A stretch of 64,000 nucleotides of DNA from Bifidobacteriaceae bacterium (GTDB lineage: Bacteria; Actinomycetota; Actinomycetes; Actinomycetales; Bifidobacteriaceae), in NCBI GenBank assembly GCA_022650895.1, contig JALCQC010000002.1:62001-126000 (forward strand). Direction: 5' to 3'. The position numbers and the translations under genes were made by a program. The notes under the pieces are model-generated. The model worked only from the letters and a program-made list of their open reading frames with translations, did no database searches and had not been told where the DNA came from. Position 1 is the first letter of the stretch. The number at the start of each line of letters is the position of its first letter. Positions 1 through 9,242 of this stretch are shown piece by piece.

Positions 1-1
1 C

Positions 2-838
2 CGCTATGCGGACGAGCCGTATCTCATGGGCTACGACCTGCTCAACGAGCCGTATCTCATGCCCTCGAAGCCGGGCGCTCTGCAGCACTTCTACGACAGG
101 GTCACGCAGGCGATCCGCACGGTCGACACCAACCATGTCATCCTCCTCGAAGGCGATTTCTTCGCGATGGACTTCTCGGCGATCACACACATCGACGACG
201 CCAACACGGCCATCACCTTCCACTACTACCCAACGGTGTGGCACCCGGAAATGGCGTCCGCACAGTACCCGCGGGACCAGTGGAAGCAGCAGTGCGAAGA
301 CGGTTTCCTGAAGGTCATGGACTCCATGCGTTCCTTCGGCCGTCCCCTCCTCTGCGGAGAAGCGGGGTACGAGATCAGCGGCGACGACATGGACCACGTC
401 CTCGCCATGACCGAGGACACCCTTGAGATTTTCGAAAAGCATCACGTGTCCTGGACGCTGTGGTCGTACAAGGATGCCCAGTTCATGGGGCTGGCTTTCC
501 CAGAGTCGGGAACCCCGTGGATGCGATTCGTTGACGAGGTCCACCACGAATGGAATCACCATCGCGAGATGGATCAAGGAAAAGACGTGGTGGCGATGGT
601 CGCGGACATGTTTCCGGGCCAGGCCGCCGACCAGACGAAGTACGAACTGCAGTTCCGCCAACGCGCACTGATGTTCGTCCTTCAAAAAGAGCAGATCCTG
701 GAGCCCCTGCTGAGGCAGTGGGGATGGGATCGCATTAAAGAGCTTCCGGCCTCTTTCGAATTCTCTCGGTGCAGCGTGCATCGACGGTATGCGGAATTGG
801 TTTCGACTTTCACCCACCGAAAGATGAGCGGCAGTTGA
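2..838 (+). CDS. GH5-family endo-beta-glycanase, 5' end missing
   Basis: This is the C-terminal 278 residues of a glycoside hydrolase family 5 (cellulase-type) enzyme; the reading frame is open to the left edge. GH5 enzymes are retaining endo-glycanases that cut beta-1,4 glucans, mannans or xyloglucan. The acid/base glutamate is in LLNEP (E16 of the fragment), followed by HYYP and by the nucleophile glutamate in LLCGEAGYE (E120 of the fragment). A TLWSYKD stretch follows near the end of the barrel. A polar tail of about 100 residues follows with no recognisable carbohydrate-binding module. A signal peptide cannot be judged because the N-terminus is outside the window. It lies 151 bp upstream of a sugar-importer operon on the same strand, so it probably supplies or trims the oligosaccharides that are imported. 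The GH5 subfamily, and hence the substrate, cannot be fixed from this fragment. Confidence 0.85.
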   Translation, partial: RYADEPYLMGYDLLNEPYLMPSKPGALQHFYDRVTQAIRTVDTNHVILLEGDFFAMDFSAITHIDDANTAITFHYYPTVWHPEMASAQYPRDQWKQQCEDGFLKVMDSMRSFGRPLLCGEAGYEISGDDMDHVLAMTEDTLEIFEKHHVSWTLWSYKDAQFMGLAFPESGTPWMRFVDEVHHEWNHHREMDQGKDVVAMVADMFPGQAADQTKYELQFRQRALMFVLQKEQILEPLLRQWGWDRIKELPASFEFSRCSVHRRYAELVSTFTHRKMSGS

Positions 839-989
839 GTCGTAGAGGTGCAGTACCGGAGGGGCGCGGCCCTGGGCCACGTCGAGTTGTAAAAAATCAG
901 TTTCAGGATTTGAAGTTTTGAGTCCAGCCGTACAGGAATTTCCAATGGATGGAAGTTGCCTGGCGGCAATTGTTCAAGGAGGAATGAAA

Positions 990-2393
990 TTGGACACGAG
1001 AGGTTCAATCAGGAAAAAGGCCGTTCGCCGCGTCGTAACATCTGTCGCAGCGCTTTCGGCAGCCGTTTTCGCACTGGCAGGATGTGGTAACAGCTCGTCG
1101 GCGAGCGCCAGCAGTGCGGATTCCGTCAGTATGTCGGATGTGAACGCCGCGCTGAAGTCCGACAAGAAGACCACGCTCACCATGTGGGCATGGTCCGAGG
1201 CACAGTACAAGCCGGTCATCGAGAAGTTCGAGAAGGCATACCCGAACATCAAGATCAAGTTCACCGTCAGCCCGGTGAGCACCGATGAGTACACGAAGTT
1301 CCAGAACGCAGTGTCGTCGGGGAAGAACATCCCCAACATCATTCAGATGGAATATGATTCCATGCCGCAGTTCGCAGTGAAGGGGTCTTTGGCGAACTTC
1401 AGCTCGTCGTCCATCGAGAAGGAAATGGGCGCGCTCTATAACGATTCCGCATGGAAGTCGGCGCACGTTGCCGATGGTCTGTACGGCATCCCCACCGATC
1501 AGGGTCCGACGGTTCTCTATTACCGCAGCGACATTCTCAAGGAACACAACCTCAAGGCTCCGACCACCTGGAAGGAGTTCGAGGAAGAGGGCATCAAGCT
1601 TCACAAGGCCGATTCCAGCAAGTACATGGGATTTGTCGACCTCGCCGATACCCGTAACCTCACGAACTTCCTGAGCTACGCCGATTCCAACCCATGGACG
1701 GTGAAGGATGTTCAGAACCTCTCCTTCGACATGCAGAACAGCAAGGTCAAGGAAGTCGCCACTTACATTCAGCGCTGCATCAAGGAAGGCGTTCTCAAGC
1801 CGATCTCCTCTGCGAGCACCGAATTCAACCAGGCAATGAACAACTCCAACTATGCGACCTATCTCGATGGCGCATGGCGTGGCGCACTGCTGAAGTCCAT
1901 GTACCCGAAGCTTTCGGGCAAGTGGCAGGTTGAGACCGTTCCGACGTGGGGCACCGCTACCAAGTCCGTGTCCTCCACCTCCGGCGGCTCCATGCTGGCC
2001 CTTTCCGAGGCAACTCCAAAGGCCGACCGTGCAGCTGCAATCGCCTTCATGAACTACATCAACTCCAACAAGGACTGCGTCAACACCCTCGTTACCGAGG
2101 GTGGCATCTTCAGCGCCACGAAGTCCTATCAGAACGACTCCACGTGGGAGACGAAGACCGATAAGTACTTCGGCGGACAGGCCGTGAACAAGGTCTACTT
2201 CCAGGCGGCAAAGGACGTGAACACCAACTGGTCCACGCTCCCGTTCAACCAGGAGGCCGTCAACGAGTACAACGACATCGTGGTTCCTACCTACACCTCC
2301 GGAGACAGCATCTTCGACGCCATCGGACAATGGCAGACGAAGCTTGTGAAGTACGCGAAGGATCAAGGTTTCACGGTTACCGAATCCAAGTGA
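990..2393 (+). CDS. ABC sugar-importer substrate-binding lipoprotein (importer A)
   Basis: This is an extracytoplasmic solute-binding protein of the MalE-like family 1 that would capture an oligosaccharide at the outer face of the membrane. A basic N-terminus and a hydrophobic segment end in the lipobox LAGC, with the lipidated cysteine at residue 32, then a Ser/Ala-rich linker and the mature domain (467 residues in total). I chose the TTG at 990 because AAGGAGG lies seven bases upstream; the in-frame ATG at 984 sits almost on top of that site, and the ATG at 918 has no site. Two permease genes follow after an intrinsic terminator, which would leave the lipoprotein in excess over the permeases. 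There is no ATPase gene nearby. The substrate is unknown; the neighbours suggest a plant-glycan oligosaccharide. Confidence 0.9.
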   Translation: MDTRGSIRKKAVRRVVTSVAALSAAVFALAGCGNSSSASASSADSVSMSDVNAALKSDKKTTLTMWAWSEAQYKPVIEKFEKAYPNIKIKFTVSPVSTDEYTKFQNAVSSGKNIPNIIQMEYDSMPQFAVKGSLANFSSSSIEKEMGALYNDSAWKSAHVADGLYGIPTDQGPTVLYYRSDILKEHNLKAPTTWKEFEEEGIKLHKADSSKYMGFVDLADTRNLTNFLSYADSNPWTVKDVQNLSFDMQNSKVKEVATYIQRCIKEGVLKPISSASTEFNQAMNNSNYATYLDGAWRGALLKSMYPKLSGKWQVETVPTWGTATKSVSSTSGGSMLALSEATPKADRAAAIAFMNYINSNKDCVNTLVTEGGIFSATKSYQNDSTWETKTDKYFGGQAVNKVYFQAAKDVNTNWSTLPFNQEAVNEYNDIVVPTYTSGDSIFDAIGQWQTKLVKYAKDQGFTVTESK

Positions 2394-2409
2394 CCGTTTG
2401 ACAGCAAAC

Positions 2410-2468
2410 GACGTCGGCTGCTCTGCGGTCCGCAAGGATCCGAGGTAGCCGGCGTCCCATAATTTTTT
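2410..2468 (+). terminator. Intrinsic terminator between lipoprotein and permease genes
   Basis: The arms GACGTCGGCT (2410-2419) and AGCCGGCGTC (2447-2456) form a long stem and are followed by TTTTTT at 2463-2468. The position directly after the binding-protein gene suggests partial termination, giving more lipoprotein than permease. It also argues against the TTG at 2467 as the permease start, since that codon lies in the T-run. Confidence 0.75.
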
Positions 2469-2493
2469 GAAATTTGATGAATTGAGGCATGTC

Positions 2494-3444
2494 GTGGCAC
2501 ACAGTGCGGCAGTAGACGGCGGAAAGGTGCATACGACACAGCGCACCTCGAACCGCAGAAAGAACAAGGTGAGGAGGGAACGCTGGGAATGGAGCGGCCT
2601 GGCGTTCAGCGCACCTTATGTGATCGTTTTTATTCTTGGTACCATTTTGCCGCTCCTCTACGCCCTGTACCTGGGCTTCTTCCGGACACAGATGATCGGA
2701 GGAGACAGCTTCGTCGGCTTCTCCAACTATATCGAGGCCTTCACGGATCCGGTGTTCTGGTCGGGCTTCGGCAGGGTCAGCATCTATGCGGTCATCCAGG
2801 TGCCGATCATCGTCATCCTGGCGCTCGTTTCGGCAATGATCTTGGACTCGGGACGCATTAAGCACATTGCGGTTCCCCGTATCCTGGTGTTCCTTCCCTA
2901 CGCGGTGCCGAGCGTGGTCGCCGCACTGATGTGGAGCTACATCTACGGTCAGGATTACGGCCTCGTCGGCCAGTTCTTCAAGCTGTTCGGCGGTCAGGCC
3001 CCGAATCTCCTCTCCAGCAAGCTCATCATGTTCGCCATCATGAACATCGTCATCTGGGGCTTCATGGGATACAACATGCTTATTTACTATTCATCGTTGC
3101 GCACCATCCCCGAGGAGATCTACGAAGCCGCACGTCTGGATGGCGCGAGTGAGTTCCGCATCGCGTGGTCCATCAAGATTCCCGCCATCAAGGGCTCGAT
3201 CGTGATGACGGTGGTCTTCTGCCTCATCGGCGCCTTCCAGCTGTTCAACGAACCGAACCTGTTGCAGGCCATCGCGCCGGATGCCATCGGATCGTCGTAC
3301 ACGCCGAACATGTACAGCTACACCTTGGCGTTCAAGGGCCAGAACATGAATTACGCCGCCGCTGTCTCACTGGTGGCCGGTATCGTCACCATGGTCGTGA
3401 TCGGAATCATCAAGTGGCTCGGAGACAAATGGAGTGAAAGATGA
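2494..3444 (+). CDS. ABC sugar-importer permease, MalF type (importer A)
   Basis: This is an integral-membrane subunit of a carbohydrate ABC importer. It has a cytoplasmic basic N-terminus, about six hydrophobic segments and the EAA loop near YEAARLDGAS that docks the ATPase. I placed the start at GTG 2494, preceded by a TGAGG ribosome-binding-like sequence. The frame is open further up to TTG 2467, but that lies in the terminator T-run. The stop overlaps the start of the next permease gene by four bases (ATGA), which indicates translational coupling. Its partner is the MalG-type permease downstream, and the substrate is delivered by the lipoprotein upstream. The family call is firm; the exact start is uncertain. 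Confidence 0.9.
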   Translation: MAHSAAVDGGKVHTTQRTSNRRKNKVRRERWEWSGLAFSAPYVIVFILGTILPLLYALYLGFFRTQMIGGDSFVGFSNYIEAFTDPVFWSGFGRVSIYAVIQVPIIVILALVSAMILDSGRIKHIAVPRILVFLPYAVPSVVAALMWSYIYGQDYGLVGQFFKLFGGQAPNLLSSKLIMFAIMNIVIWGFMGYNMLIYYSSLRTIPEEIYEAARLDGASEFRIAWSIKIPAIKGSIVMTVVFCLIGAFQLFNEPNLLQAIAPDAIGSSYTPNMYSYTLAFKGQNMNYAAAVSLVAGIVTMVVIGIIKWLGDKWSER

Positions 3445-4433
3445 CGCAAGCTAACAGTATTTCGCCGGTCACCGGCAAGAAGCTCACGCACCGCGAAAAG
3501 CGCAATGCCAAGGCATCGCAGCGCTACTACCGCGAGCGCATGGCCAAGAAGAACGCGCCAAAGCTCACTAAGGGCCAGCGTGCGTCGTCGTGGCTGCTGC
3601 ACATCATCATGTTCTTCATGGCTGCCTACTGCATCGTGCCGCTGCTGTGGCTCGTGTTCTCCGCCACCAAGTCCAACGGGGGCCTCTACGATTCCTTCGG
3701 TCTGTGGTTCGCCGGCTCTCAGGACGGCGGAATCCAGCTGTGGCAGAACTTGGCGGGAACCTTTAACTACAACGGTGCGATCTATGGCCGTTGGCTCATC
3801 AACACCGTGGTCTACGCGGTGGTTGTGGGCTTCGGCTCGACCATCATCGCCGCCTTCGCGGGCTACGCGGTCGCCGTCATGAAGTTCCCTGGCAGGAAGC
3901 TGCTGCTGGCCGTGACTCTGGCCTTCATGTCCATTCCGACCACCATCATCACCATTCCTCTCTTCCTGCTGTATTCGAAGATCGGTCTGGTCAACACGAT
4001 GTGGTCGGTCATCATTCCGCAGCTGTCCTTCCCCTTCGGGCTCTACCTCATGATCATCTATGCCCAGCAGTCCGTGCCGGTGTCGTTGGTCGAGGCGGCG
4101 AAGCTGGATGGCGCGAGCCACTGGACCATCTTCTGGAAGATCGCTCTTCCGCTGCTGTCTCCGGGCTTCGTCACCGTTCTGCTGTTCTCCCTGGTGGGGG
4201 CGTGGAACAACTACTTCCTGCCGTTGATCATGCTGTCCGACCGCACGAAGTACCCGCTGACCGTCGGCCTGAACCTCTGGCTGAAGATGAGCGGCGATCC
4301 GTCGGTGGGTGGCGGCCTTCCGGATTCCTACATCATCACGGGTTCGCTGGTCGCGGTCATCCCGCTGATCATTTCGTTCATCTTCCTGCAGCGTTACTGG
4401 CAGTCGGGCCTGTCCGCAGGTTCCGTGAAGTAA
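3441..4433 (+). CDS. ABC sugar-importer permease, MalG type (importer A)
   Basis: This is the second permease subunit of importer A (330 residues). A long basic N-terminal tail precedes six hydrophobic segments, and the EAA loop is at VEAAKLDGAS. Its ATG overlaps the stop of the preceding permease (ATGA), so the two are almost certainly co-translated. The gene is closed by an intrinsic terminator, so importer A forms one unit from 990 to about 4510. The nucleotide-binding subunit is absent, as for every other importer in the window, so a shared ATPase encoded elsewhere (MsmK/MsiK type) is expected. Confidence 0.92.
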   Translation: MTQANSISPVTGKKLTHREKRNAKASQRYYRERMAKKNAPKLTKGQRASSWLLHIIMFFMAAYCIVPLLWLVFSATKSNGGLYDSFGLWFAGSQDGGIQLWQNLAGTFNYNGAIYGRWLINTVVYAVVVGFGSTIIAAFAGYAVAVMKFPGRKLLLAVTLAFMSIPTTIITIPLFLLYSKIGLVNTMWSVIIPQLSFPFGLYLMIIYAQQSVPVSLVEAAKLDGASHWTIFWKIALPLLSPGFVTVLLFSLVGAWNNYFLPLIMLSDRTKYPLTVGLNLWLKMSGDPSVGGGLPDSYIITGSLVAVIPLIISFIFLQRYWQSGLSAGSVK

Positions 4434-4474
4434 CGGACGCAGTGAAGGTGTAGTGCGACAATAAGAGTGACATT

Positions 4475-4509
4475 GGGTGGAGAGCGGCGTGCGCCACTCC
4501 CCACCTTTT
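4475..4509 (+). terminator. Intrinsic terminator closing importer A
   Basis: GGGTGGAG at 4475-4482 pairs imperfectly with CTCCCCACC at 4497-4505, with a GC-rich inner part, and TTTT follows at 4506-4509. It sits 41 bp after the second permease gene and before the repeats that precede the GH42 gene. Confidence 0.65.
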
Positions 4510-4576
4510 GTGTTAATAGTGGTGTTTTGTGTCAACAGTGATTTGTGTCAGTAACGATGTTTTGTGTCAACAGTGA
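4506..4576 (+). repeat. Four imperfect ~18-bp direct repeats upstream of GH42 gene
   Basis: Copies begin at 4506, 4525, 4542 and 4560. The second and fourth copies are identical (TTTTGTGTCAACAGTGA); the first reads TTTTGTGTTAATAGTGG and the third is more diverged. The array fills the gap between the terminator of importer A and the GH42 ribosome-binding site (AAGGAGAG). It could be a multi-site regulator-binding region or the product of replication slippage. Confidence 0.7.
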
Positions 4577-4593
4577 CGTTGAAGGAGAGAGAT

Positions 4594-6645
4594 ATGTCGA
4601 CAGCGCAGATGCCCACGGCGGGCCAGTCCATTCTTTTCGGCGGTGACTACAATCCCGAGCAATGGCCCAGGGAGACGTGGGACGAGGACATGCGGCTTCT
4701 CAAGCAGGCCCACGTGACCTCGGTGACGCTCAACGTCTTTTCGTGGGCGCTCCTTCAGCCCGACGACGAGACCTACGACTTCTCCATGCTCGACGACATC
4801 GTCGAGACGGTGACGAAGGCGGGGCTCACCATCGTGATGGCCACCTCCACCGGCGCCTTGCCCGCATGGATGAGCCTGAAGTACCCCGACGTCAATCGCG
4901 TGGACTTCCATGGCAGGCGGCACCGCCACGGCGGCCGCCACAACGCCTGCCCCTCCAGCCCCACCTATCTCAAATACGCTCCGAAGCTCGCCGGCCTCAT
5001 CGCCAAGAGGTACGCGTCCCTCAGCAACCTGGTGTGCTGGCACGTGTCCAACGAGTACGGCGGCTACTGCTACTGCGACAACTGCGCCGCGCGATTCCGC
5101 GAATGGCTCGCCGCGCGCTACGGGAGCGTGGAGAACCTCAACGAGGCGTGGACCACCAACTTCTGGGGTCACACCTACCACTCCTTCGAGGAGATCTTCC
5201 CTCCGAACGAGCTGGGCGACGCCGTGGACGAAAACCGTTCCCTGCTCCCCGCGCTCACGCTCGACTACCGCCGCTTCATGTCGGATTCAGTGCGGAACAT
5301 GTACCGCGTGGAGAAGGCCGCGATCCGCGAATACGACGCCGAGACCCCGGTCACGACCAACTTCATGCTCAATTTCAACGACTTCGACTACTTCAGCTGG
5401 GCAGACGACCTCGACGTGGTGTCATGGGACTGCTATCCCAGCTACGACACCGATCCCAGCGAGATCTCCATGTGGCACGACCTCATGCGCGGACTCAAAT
5501 CCAGTCCCTTCATGCTCATGGAGCAGACGCCGAGCCGCGCCAACTGGCAGCCTTTCAACTCGCTGAAGAAGCCCGGCCAGATGCGCGCGCAGAGCCTGCA
5601 GGCCATGGCGCACGGCGCCGATACCATTCAGTTCTTCCAGATGCGCAGGTCGCGTGCCGGCTGCGAGAAATTCCACGGAGCCATCATCGAGAACGACGGA
5701 GGCTCCGACACCCGCGTCTTCCGCGAGACCGAGGAGCTTGGCAGCCAGCTTCACCAGCTGGGAACGCAGCTCGTGGGCTCGCAGGTGCGGGCCAAGGTGG
5801 CCATCGTCTTCGACTGGGAATCATGGTGGGGAATGCTCGGCAGTGTGGGCCCCTCCGTGAGCCTCAACTACCTCACCGAGATCAACCGCTACTATGCGGA
5901 GCTCTACCGCCGCCACATCAGCGTCGACATGGTGAGGAAGACCGCCGACCTGAGCGGCTACTCCGCCGTCCTCGCGCCGTGCCTCTACATGGTCGATGAC
6001 CAGACGAGCGAGAACCTGCACCGCTACGTGCGCTCCGGAGGCCGCCTCCTGCTCACCACCATGAGCTCCATCGCCAACGAGAACGACCAATGCCACCTGG
6101 GTGGTGCGCCCGCCCCGCTGCGCGACATCGCAGGCGCGTGGGCAGAGGAGACGGATGCGCTCGCCCCCGAGGTCTCCGTTCCGCTCCTCTTCACCGACGC
6201 GGACTCTGCCATTCCTCAGGTACGGCCCGCTGCGGGCTCGCTGCTCTGCGACGTGCTGAGAACCGACACCGCTCACACGGTGGCGACCTATGGCGGAGAC
6301 GACTACTATGCCGGTGCACCCGCCGTCACCGAGAACAGCTTCGGTGAGGGCCGCGCCTTCTACGTGGCCACGATGCCTGACAAGATCGCGTTGAGTGCCA
6401 TCATGGACCGTTTCCTCGCCGGCAGTGGCGTGGAGACGTGCGCGCCGGATGTCGAGGCTGCACCAGGCATCGAGGTCAGCACCCGCTTCGGAGCCGACGG
6501 CACCCGTTACACGTTCGCCATTGACCTGGCCGGCAAGGGCGGTGATGTCACGCTGAGCACACCGATGAGCGATCTCATCACGGGCAAGCGCTATGAGACG
6601 CGGATCGCGCTCGGTCGTTTCGGCGTGGTAATCCTCAAGGCGTAA
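4594..6645 (+). CDS. GH42 beta-galactosidase
   Basis: This is a retaining beta-galactosidase that removes terminal beta-galactose from oligosaccharides. It has 683 residues, normal for the family, and no signal peptide, so it is cytoplasmic. The acid/base glutamate is E154 in HVSNEYGG and the nucleophile is E310 in LMEQTPS. Cysteines C118, C159, C161 and C164 form the zinc cluster typical of GH42. The C-terminal half carries the trimerisation and beta domains. I chose ATG 4594 because AAGGAGAG is correctly spaced before it; the TTG at 4564 in the same frame lies inside the upstream repeats. In this locus it would take off the galactose of xyloglucan side chains, or galactose from other imported oligosaccharides. 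Confidence 0.93.
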   Translation: MSTAQMPTAGQSILFGGDYNPEQWPRETWDEDMRLLKQAHVTSVTLNVFSWALLQPDDETYDFSMLDDIVETVTKAGLTIVMATSTGALPAWMSLKYPDVNRVDFHGRRHRHGGRHNACPSSPTYLKYAPKLAGLIAKRYASLSNLVCWHVSNEYGGYCYCDNCAARFREWLAARYGSVENLNEAWTTNFWGHTYHSFEEIFPPNELGDAVDENRSLLPALTLDYRRFMSDSVRNMYRVEKAAIREYDAETPVTTNFMLNFNDFDYFSWADDLDVVSWDCYPSYDTDPSEISMWHDLMRGLKSSPFMLMEQTPSRANWQPFNSLKKPGQMRAQSLQAMAHGADTIQFFQMRRSRAGCEKFHGAIIENDGGSDTRVFRETEELGSQLHQLGTQLVGSQVRAKVAIVFDWESWWGMLGSVGPSVSLNYLTEINRYYAELYRRHISVDMVRKTADLSGYSAVLAPCLYMVDDQTSENLHRYVRSGGRLLLTTMSSIANENDQCHLGGAPAPLRDIAGAWAEETDALAPEVSVPLLFTDADSAIPQVRPAAGSLLCDVLRTDTAHTVATYGGDDYYAGAPAVTENSFGEGRAFYVATMPDKIALSAIMDRFLAGSGVETCAPDVEAAPGIEVSTRFGADGTRYTFAIDLAGKGGDVTLSTPMSDLITGKRYETRIALGRFGVVILKA

Positions 6646-6712
6646 GAGAAAGCCTGCGGGTCCGGGAGGGCGGCGCAGGCAGGAAATGATTCTCTGAGTC
6701 TCGGAGGCTCTC

Positions 6713-8002
6713 ATGGCAAGGCAAGTGCAGGACGTTCTGCAGACAGTGCTCGATCGTGCGGTGGAAAACGGGGAGGTGGCGGGAGCCAGTCTGCTCGTGG
6801 AGCAGCAGGGTAGCCCGCGGTGGTACGCGCAGTCGGGCTACCGTGACACTGACAAGGCACTGCCCATGGGCCGCGATACCATCTGCAGACTCTATTCCCA
6901 GACGAAGCCCCTGACTGCGACGGCGGTGATGATGCTGGTGGAACGAGGCCTGCTCGACCTCGATGAGCCGATTTCCGCGCTGCTCCCTGGCTTCAAGGGC
7001 CAGCAGGTGGAGCGTTCCCAAGCCAGTGTCATCACCAACGATCTGCCGACCGAGCAGGCGGAACACGTGGTGGCACAGTCGGGAGGAGCGGAGGCGCAGA
7101 AGCCTCATGAGTCGCAGACGGAGCCCGTGGAGCGCGACGTCACGGTCAAGGATCTGCTGACCATGACATCGGGTCTGTCGTATCCGGACGGCACCACCCT
7201 TGCGGGCAAGGAATCCGCAAAGGTGTATGCCCGCATCGGGGAGGGTCTCGGTACCCCGAAGGCTCTTGGAACCGTTGAAATCGCTAATCAATTTGGCCGC
7301 ATGCCCCTGCACTTCCAACCGGGGCGGCATTGGATGTACGGTACGTCGGCGGATGTGGCCGGCGCGATCGTCGAAGTCGTGAGTGGTCAGCGCTTCGGTG
7401 ACTTCCTGAGGACCCAGCTGTTCGAACCCTTGGGAATGAAAGACACGGCGTTCTTCGTGCCCGAGGATAAGCAATCGCGTCTTGCCACGGTCTATGACAA
7501 TCCCACGAATCCCATGAAACCCGCCAACGAAGGTACGCTCCATGAGGTGGTGACGAATCATCTGGGCATCGGGTATGCGCCACGCACGGATCCGGCCTTT
7601 CAGTCGGGAGGCGCGGGCCTCTTCTCCACCCTTGATGACTACACGCGTTTCGCGCAGATGCTCCTCCACGGCGGTCAGGCGAATGGCGAGCGCTTCCTGA
7701 GCCCCGCCACGCTCGGGTTCATGACTCATAGCTCGTTGTCGCTTTCCCAGCTGAGGGATTTCGAAACATGGCAGACGGGGTACGGCTACAACTGCTTCAT
7801 GAGGACGTTGGAGCGTCCGAGCTACGCCAACCTCGTGGGAAGCGTGGGTGAATACGGCTGGGACGGCTGGCTCGGCACCTACTTCAGCAACCTCCCGCAG
7901 TTCGGGGCGAGCTTCCTTGTGATGCTTCAGCTCACCAACGCCGGTACCTTACCGGTGACACGCAGACTCCACAATGTGGTGTGCGGGGCGCTGTCGGAGT
8001 GA
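6713..8002 (+). CDS. Serine hydrolase of the beta-lactamase / family VIII esterase type
   Basis: This is a class-C-beta-lactamase-fold serine hydrolase (429 residues) without a signal peptide, so it is more likely an intracellular esterase than a lactamase or cell-wall peptidase. The SxxK motif is SQTK (S62, K65) and the second catalytic tyrosine is probably Y209 in WMYGTS. A hydrophilic insertion of about 40 residues (roughly residues 97-140, rich in Q, E, S and A) separates the first helical part from the conserved VKDLLTMTSGL. CGGAGG precedes the ATG. The gene is 67 bp after the GH42 gene on the same strand, so co-transcription is likely. Deacetylation of imported oligosaccharides is a reasonable but unproven role. 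Confidence 0.82.
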   Translation: MARQVQDVLQTVLDRAVENGEVAGASLLVEQQGSPRWYAQSGYRDTDKALPMGRDTICRLYSQTKPLTATAVMMLVERGLLDLDEPISALLPGFKGQQVERSQASVITNDLPTEQAEHVVAQSGGAEAQKPHESQTEPVERDVTVKDLLTMTSGLSYPDGTTLAGKESAKVYARIGEGLGTPKALGTVEIANQFGRMPLHFQPGRHWMYGTSADVAGAIVEVVSGQRFGDFLRTQLFEPLGMKDTAFFVPEDKQSRLATVYDNPTNPMKPANEGTLHEVVTNHLGIGYAPRTDPAFQSGGAGLFSTLDDYTRFAQMLLHGGQANGERFLSPATLGFMTHSSLSLSQLRDFETWQTGYGYNCFMRTLERPSYANLVGSVGEYGWDGWLGTYFSNLPQFGASFLVMLQLTNAGTLPVTRRLHNVVCGALSE

Positions 8003-8067
8003 TTAGCGGTGCCGTTCCGGGTTCGAGGGGCGCATAGCTTGTGAACGCGGCCTCACGTCTGCCGCAG

Positions 8068-8090
8068 AATCAGCGCCGTGTCGGCTGATT
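8068..8090 (+). terminator. Hairpin between serine hydrolase and LacI genes
   Basis: AATCAG and TGATT flank an inner GCCG/CGGC stem with a TGT loop, followed by TCCGTTT. It may be a weak terminator for the GH42-esterase unit. The T-run is short, so confidence is limited. Confidence 0.4.
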
Positions 8091-8115
8091 TCCGTTTAAG
8101 ATGGCGACTTGGACC

Positions 8116-8136
8116 GGAACGGCATCCTAACGTTCC
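8116..8136. promoter_or_regulatory. Inverted repeat GGAACG-N9-CGTTCC upstream of lacI-type gene
   Basis: Six-base perfect arms with a nine-base spacer lie 30 bp upstream of the LacI-family start. The position would suit autoregulation. The spacer is longer than in usual LacI operators, so this is tentative. Confidence 0.3.
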
Positions 8137-8165
8137 ACAGTCACGACGACAAGCGAGGAAGTGAC

Positions 8166-9185
8166 ATGACGAGCATCAAGGATGTTGCGAAGAAGGCAGG
8201 TGTCTCAGCAAGCACCGTTTCATATGCCATCTCGGGCAAACGGGCGGTGAGCAAGGACGCCAAGAGACGCGTGATGAAGGCTGCGCGGGAACTCAACTAC
8301 TCGCCCAACGCCGGCGCCCAGATCCTTCGAGGGAACAAGACGCATATCCTTGCTCTGAGTTCCCCGATGTACAGTTCCACCGACTACGGCAGCTACATGG
8401 ATTTCTTTCTCAAGGTCGTGCAGCGTGCCCGCTTCCACGGCTACGATGTACTGCTGCTGGCGGGGGACAACGAGGATGAGGAACTTCTGCGCATCGTGAA
8501 GTCCGGCCTCGCCGACGGCGTGGTCCTCCTCGACGTCGACATCAACGATTCTCGGCTCAAGGTGGCCGAAGCGACTTCGATTCCCTTCATCTCCATCGGC
8601 GATCCCGGCGACATCAGTTCGGTCAACGCCGTCGACATCGATTTCACACGCATGGGGGTGACGGCGGTGAACGAGCTCGCCGACTACGGGCATCGGAAGG
8701 TCCTGTTCATCGGTGGGCAGGCAGAGGACTATGCGCGGGGATCGAACTTCCTGGTGCGCTTGCGCGACGCGATCTACGACCAGGCGCGCAGACGGGGAGT
8801 CGACATCGAGATGGTGAATCTCTCCGAGACGAAGATGCCGGAGATTCAGGCGCTCGTCGATGCGGAATTTTCGCAGCACCCCGACATCACCGCCGTGCTT
8901 GCGCAGACCGATCTTGTCCAGATGGGAAATATCGTCGCGGCCCTCGAACGCAGTGGCCGTTCTATTCCCTCCGACGTCTCGGTGATGTCGCTGGGCATGG
9001 GCGGCGACGCCTCTACGTTGAGCACTCCGATCGACGGCATGCCGCTTCTCCCCGACATCACGTGCACGCGGGGCATTGACATCCTCATGGACATGATCGC
9101 TGGGAAGATGGCACGGTCGGGCAACATGGAACTGGCGGCCCCCCGCTATGACAAATGCGGTTCGGTGGGCCCGGCGAAGAACTGA
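8166..9185 (+). CDS. LacI-family transcriptional regulator
   Basis: This is a DNA-binding repressor/activator of sugar genes (339 residues). The N-terminal helix-turn-helix (IKDVAKKAGVSASTVSYAIS, residues 4-23) is followed by the hinge helix region and a periplasmic-binding-protein-like effector domain (about 60-335). I chose ATG 8166, preceded by GAGGAAG; the TTG at 8109 in frame would add residues ahead of the canonical start. Its gene stands alone, convergent with the DUF624 gene. It is the only LacI-type regulator inside the first locus, so it is the best candidate to bind the CGAA-rich palindromes found at 15661 and 25781, though nothing in the sequence proves the pairing. Confidence 0.93.
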   Translation: MTSIKDVAKKAGVSASTVSYAISGKRAVSKDAKRRVMKAARELNYSPNAGAQILRGNKTHILALSSPMYSSTDYGSYMDFFLKVVQRARFHGYDVLLLAGDNEDEELLRIVKSGLADGVVLLDVDINDSRLKVAEATSIPFISIGDPGDISSVNAVDIDFTRMGVTAVNELADYGHRKVLFIGGQAEDYARGSNFLVRLRDAIYDQARRRGVDIEMVNLSETKMPEIQALVDAEFSQHPDITAVLAQTDLVQMGNIVAALERSGRSIPSDVSVMSLGMGGDASTLSTPIDGMPLLPDITCTRGIDILMDMIAGKMARSGNMELAAPRYDKCGSVGPAKN

Positions 9186-9242
9186 AGCCTCGCCTTGGAT
9201 ATGCACTGCCTCAGGCCGTGTTTGCCTCAGGCTGGCTTTACC

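Noticed and set aside
1005-2567. Long minus-strand open frame opposite the importer A lipoprotein gene
   Set aside because: It is antisense to a clear binding-protein gene, Leu/Val/Arg-rich without family motifs, and has no ribosome-binding site.
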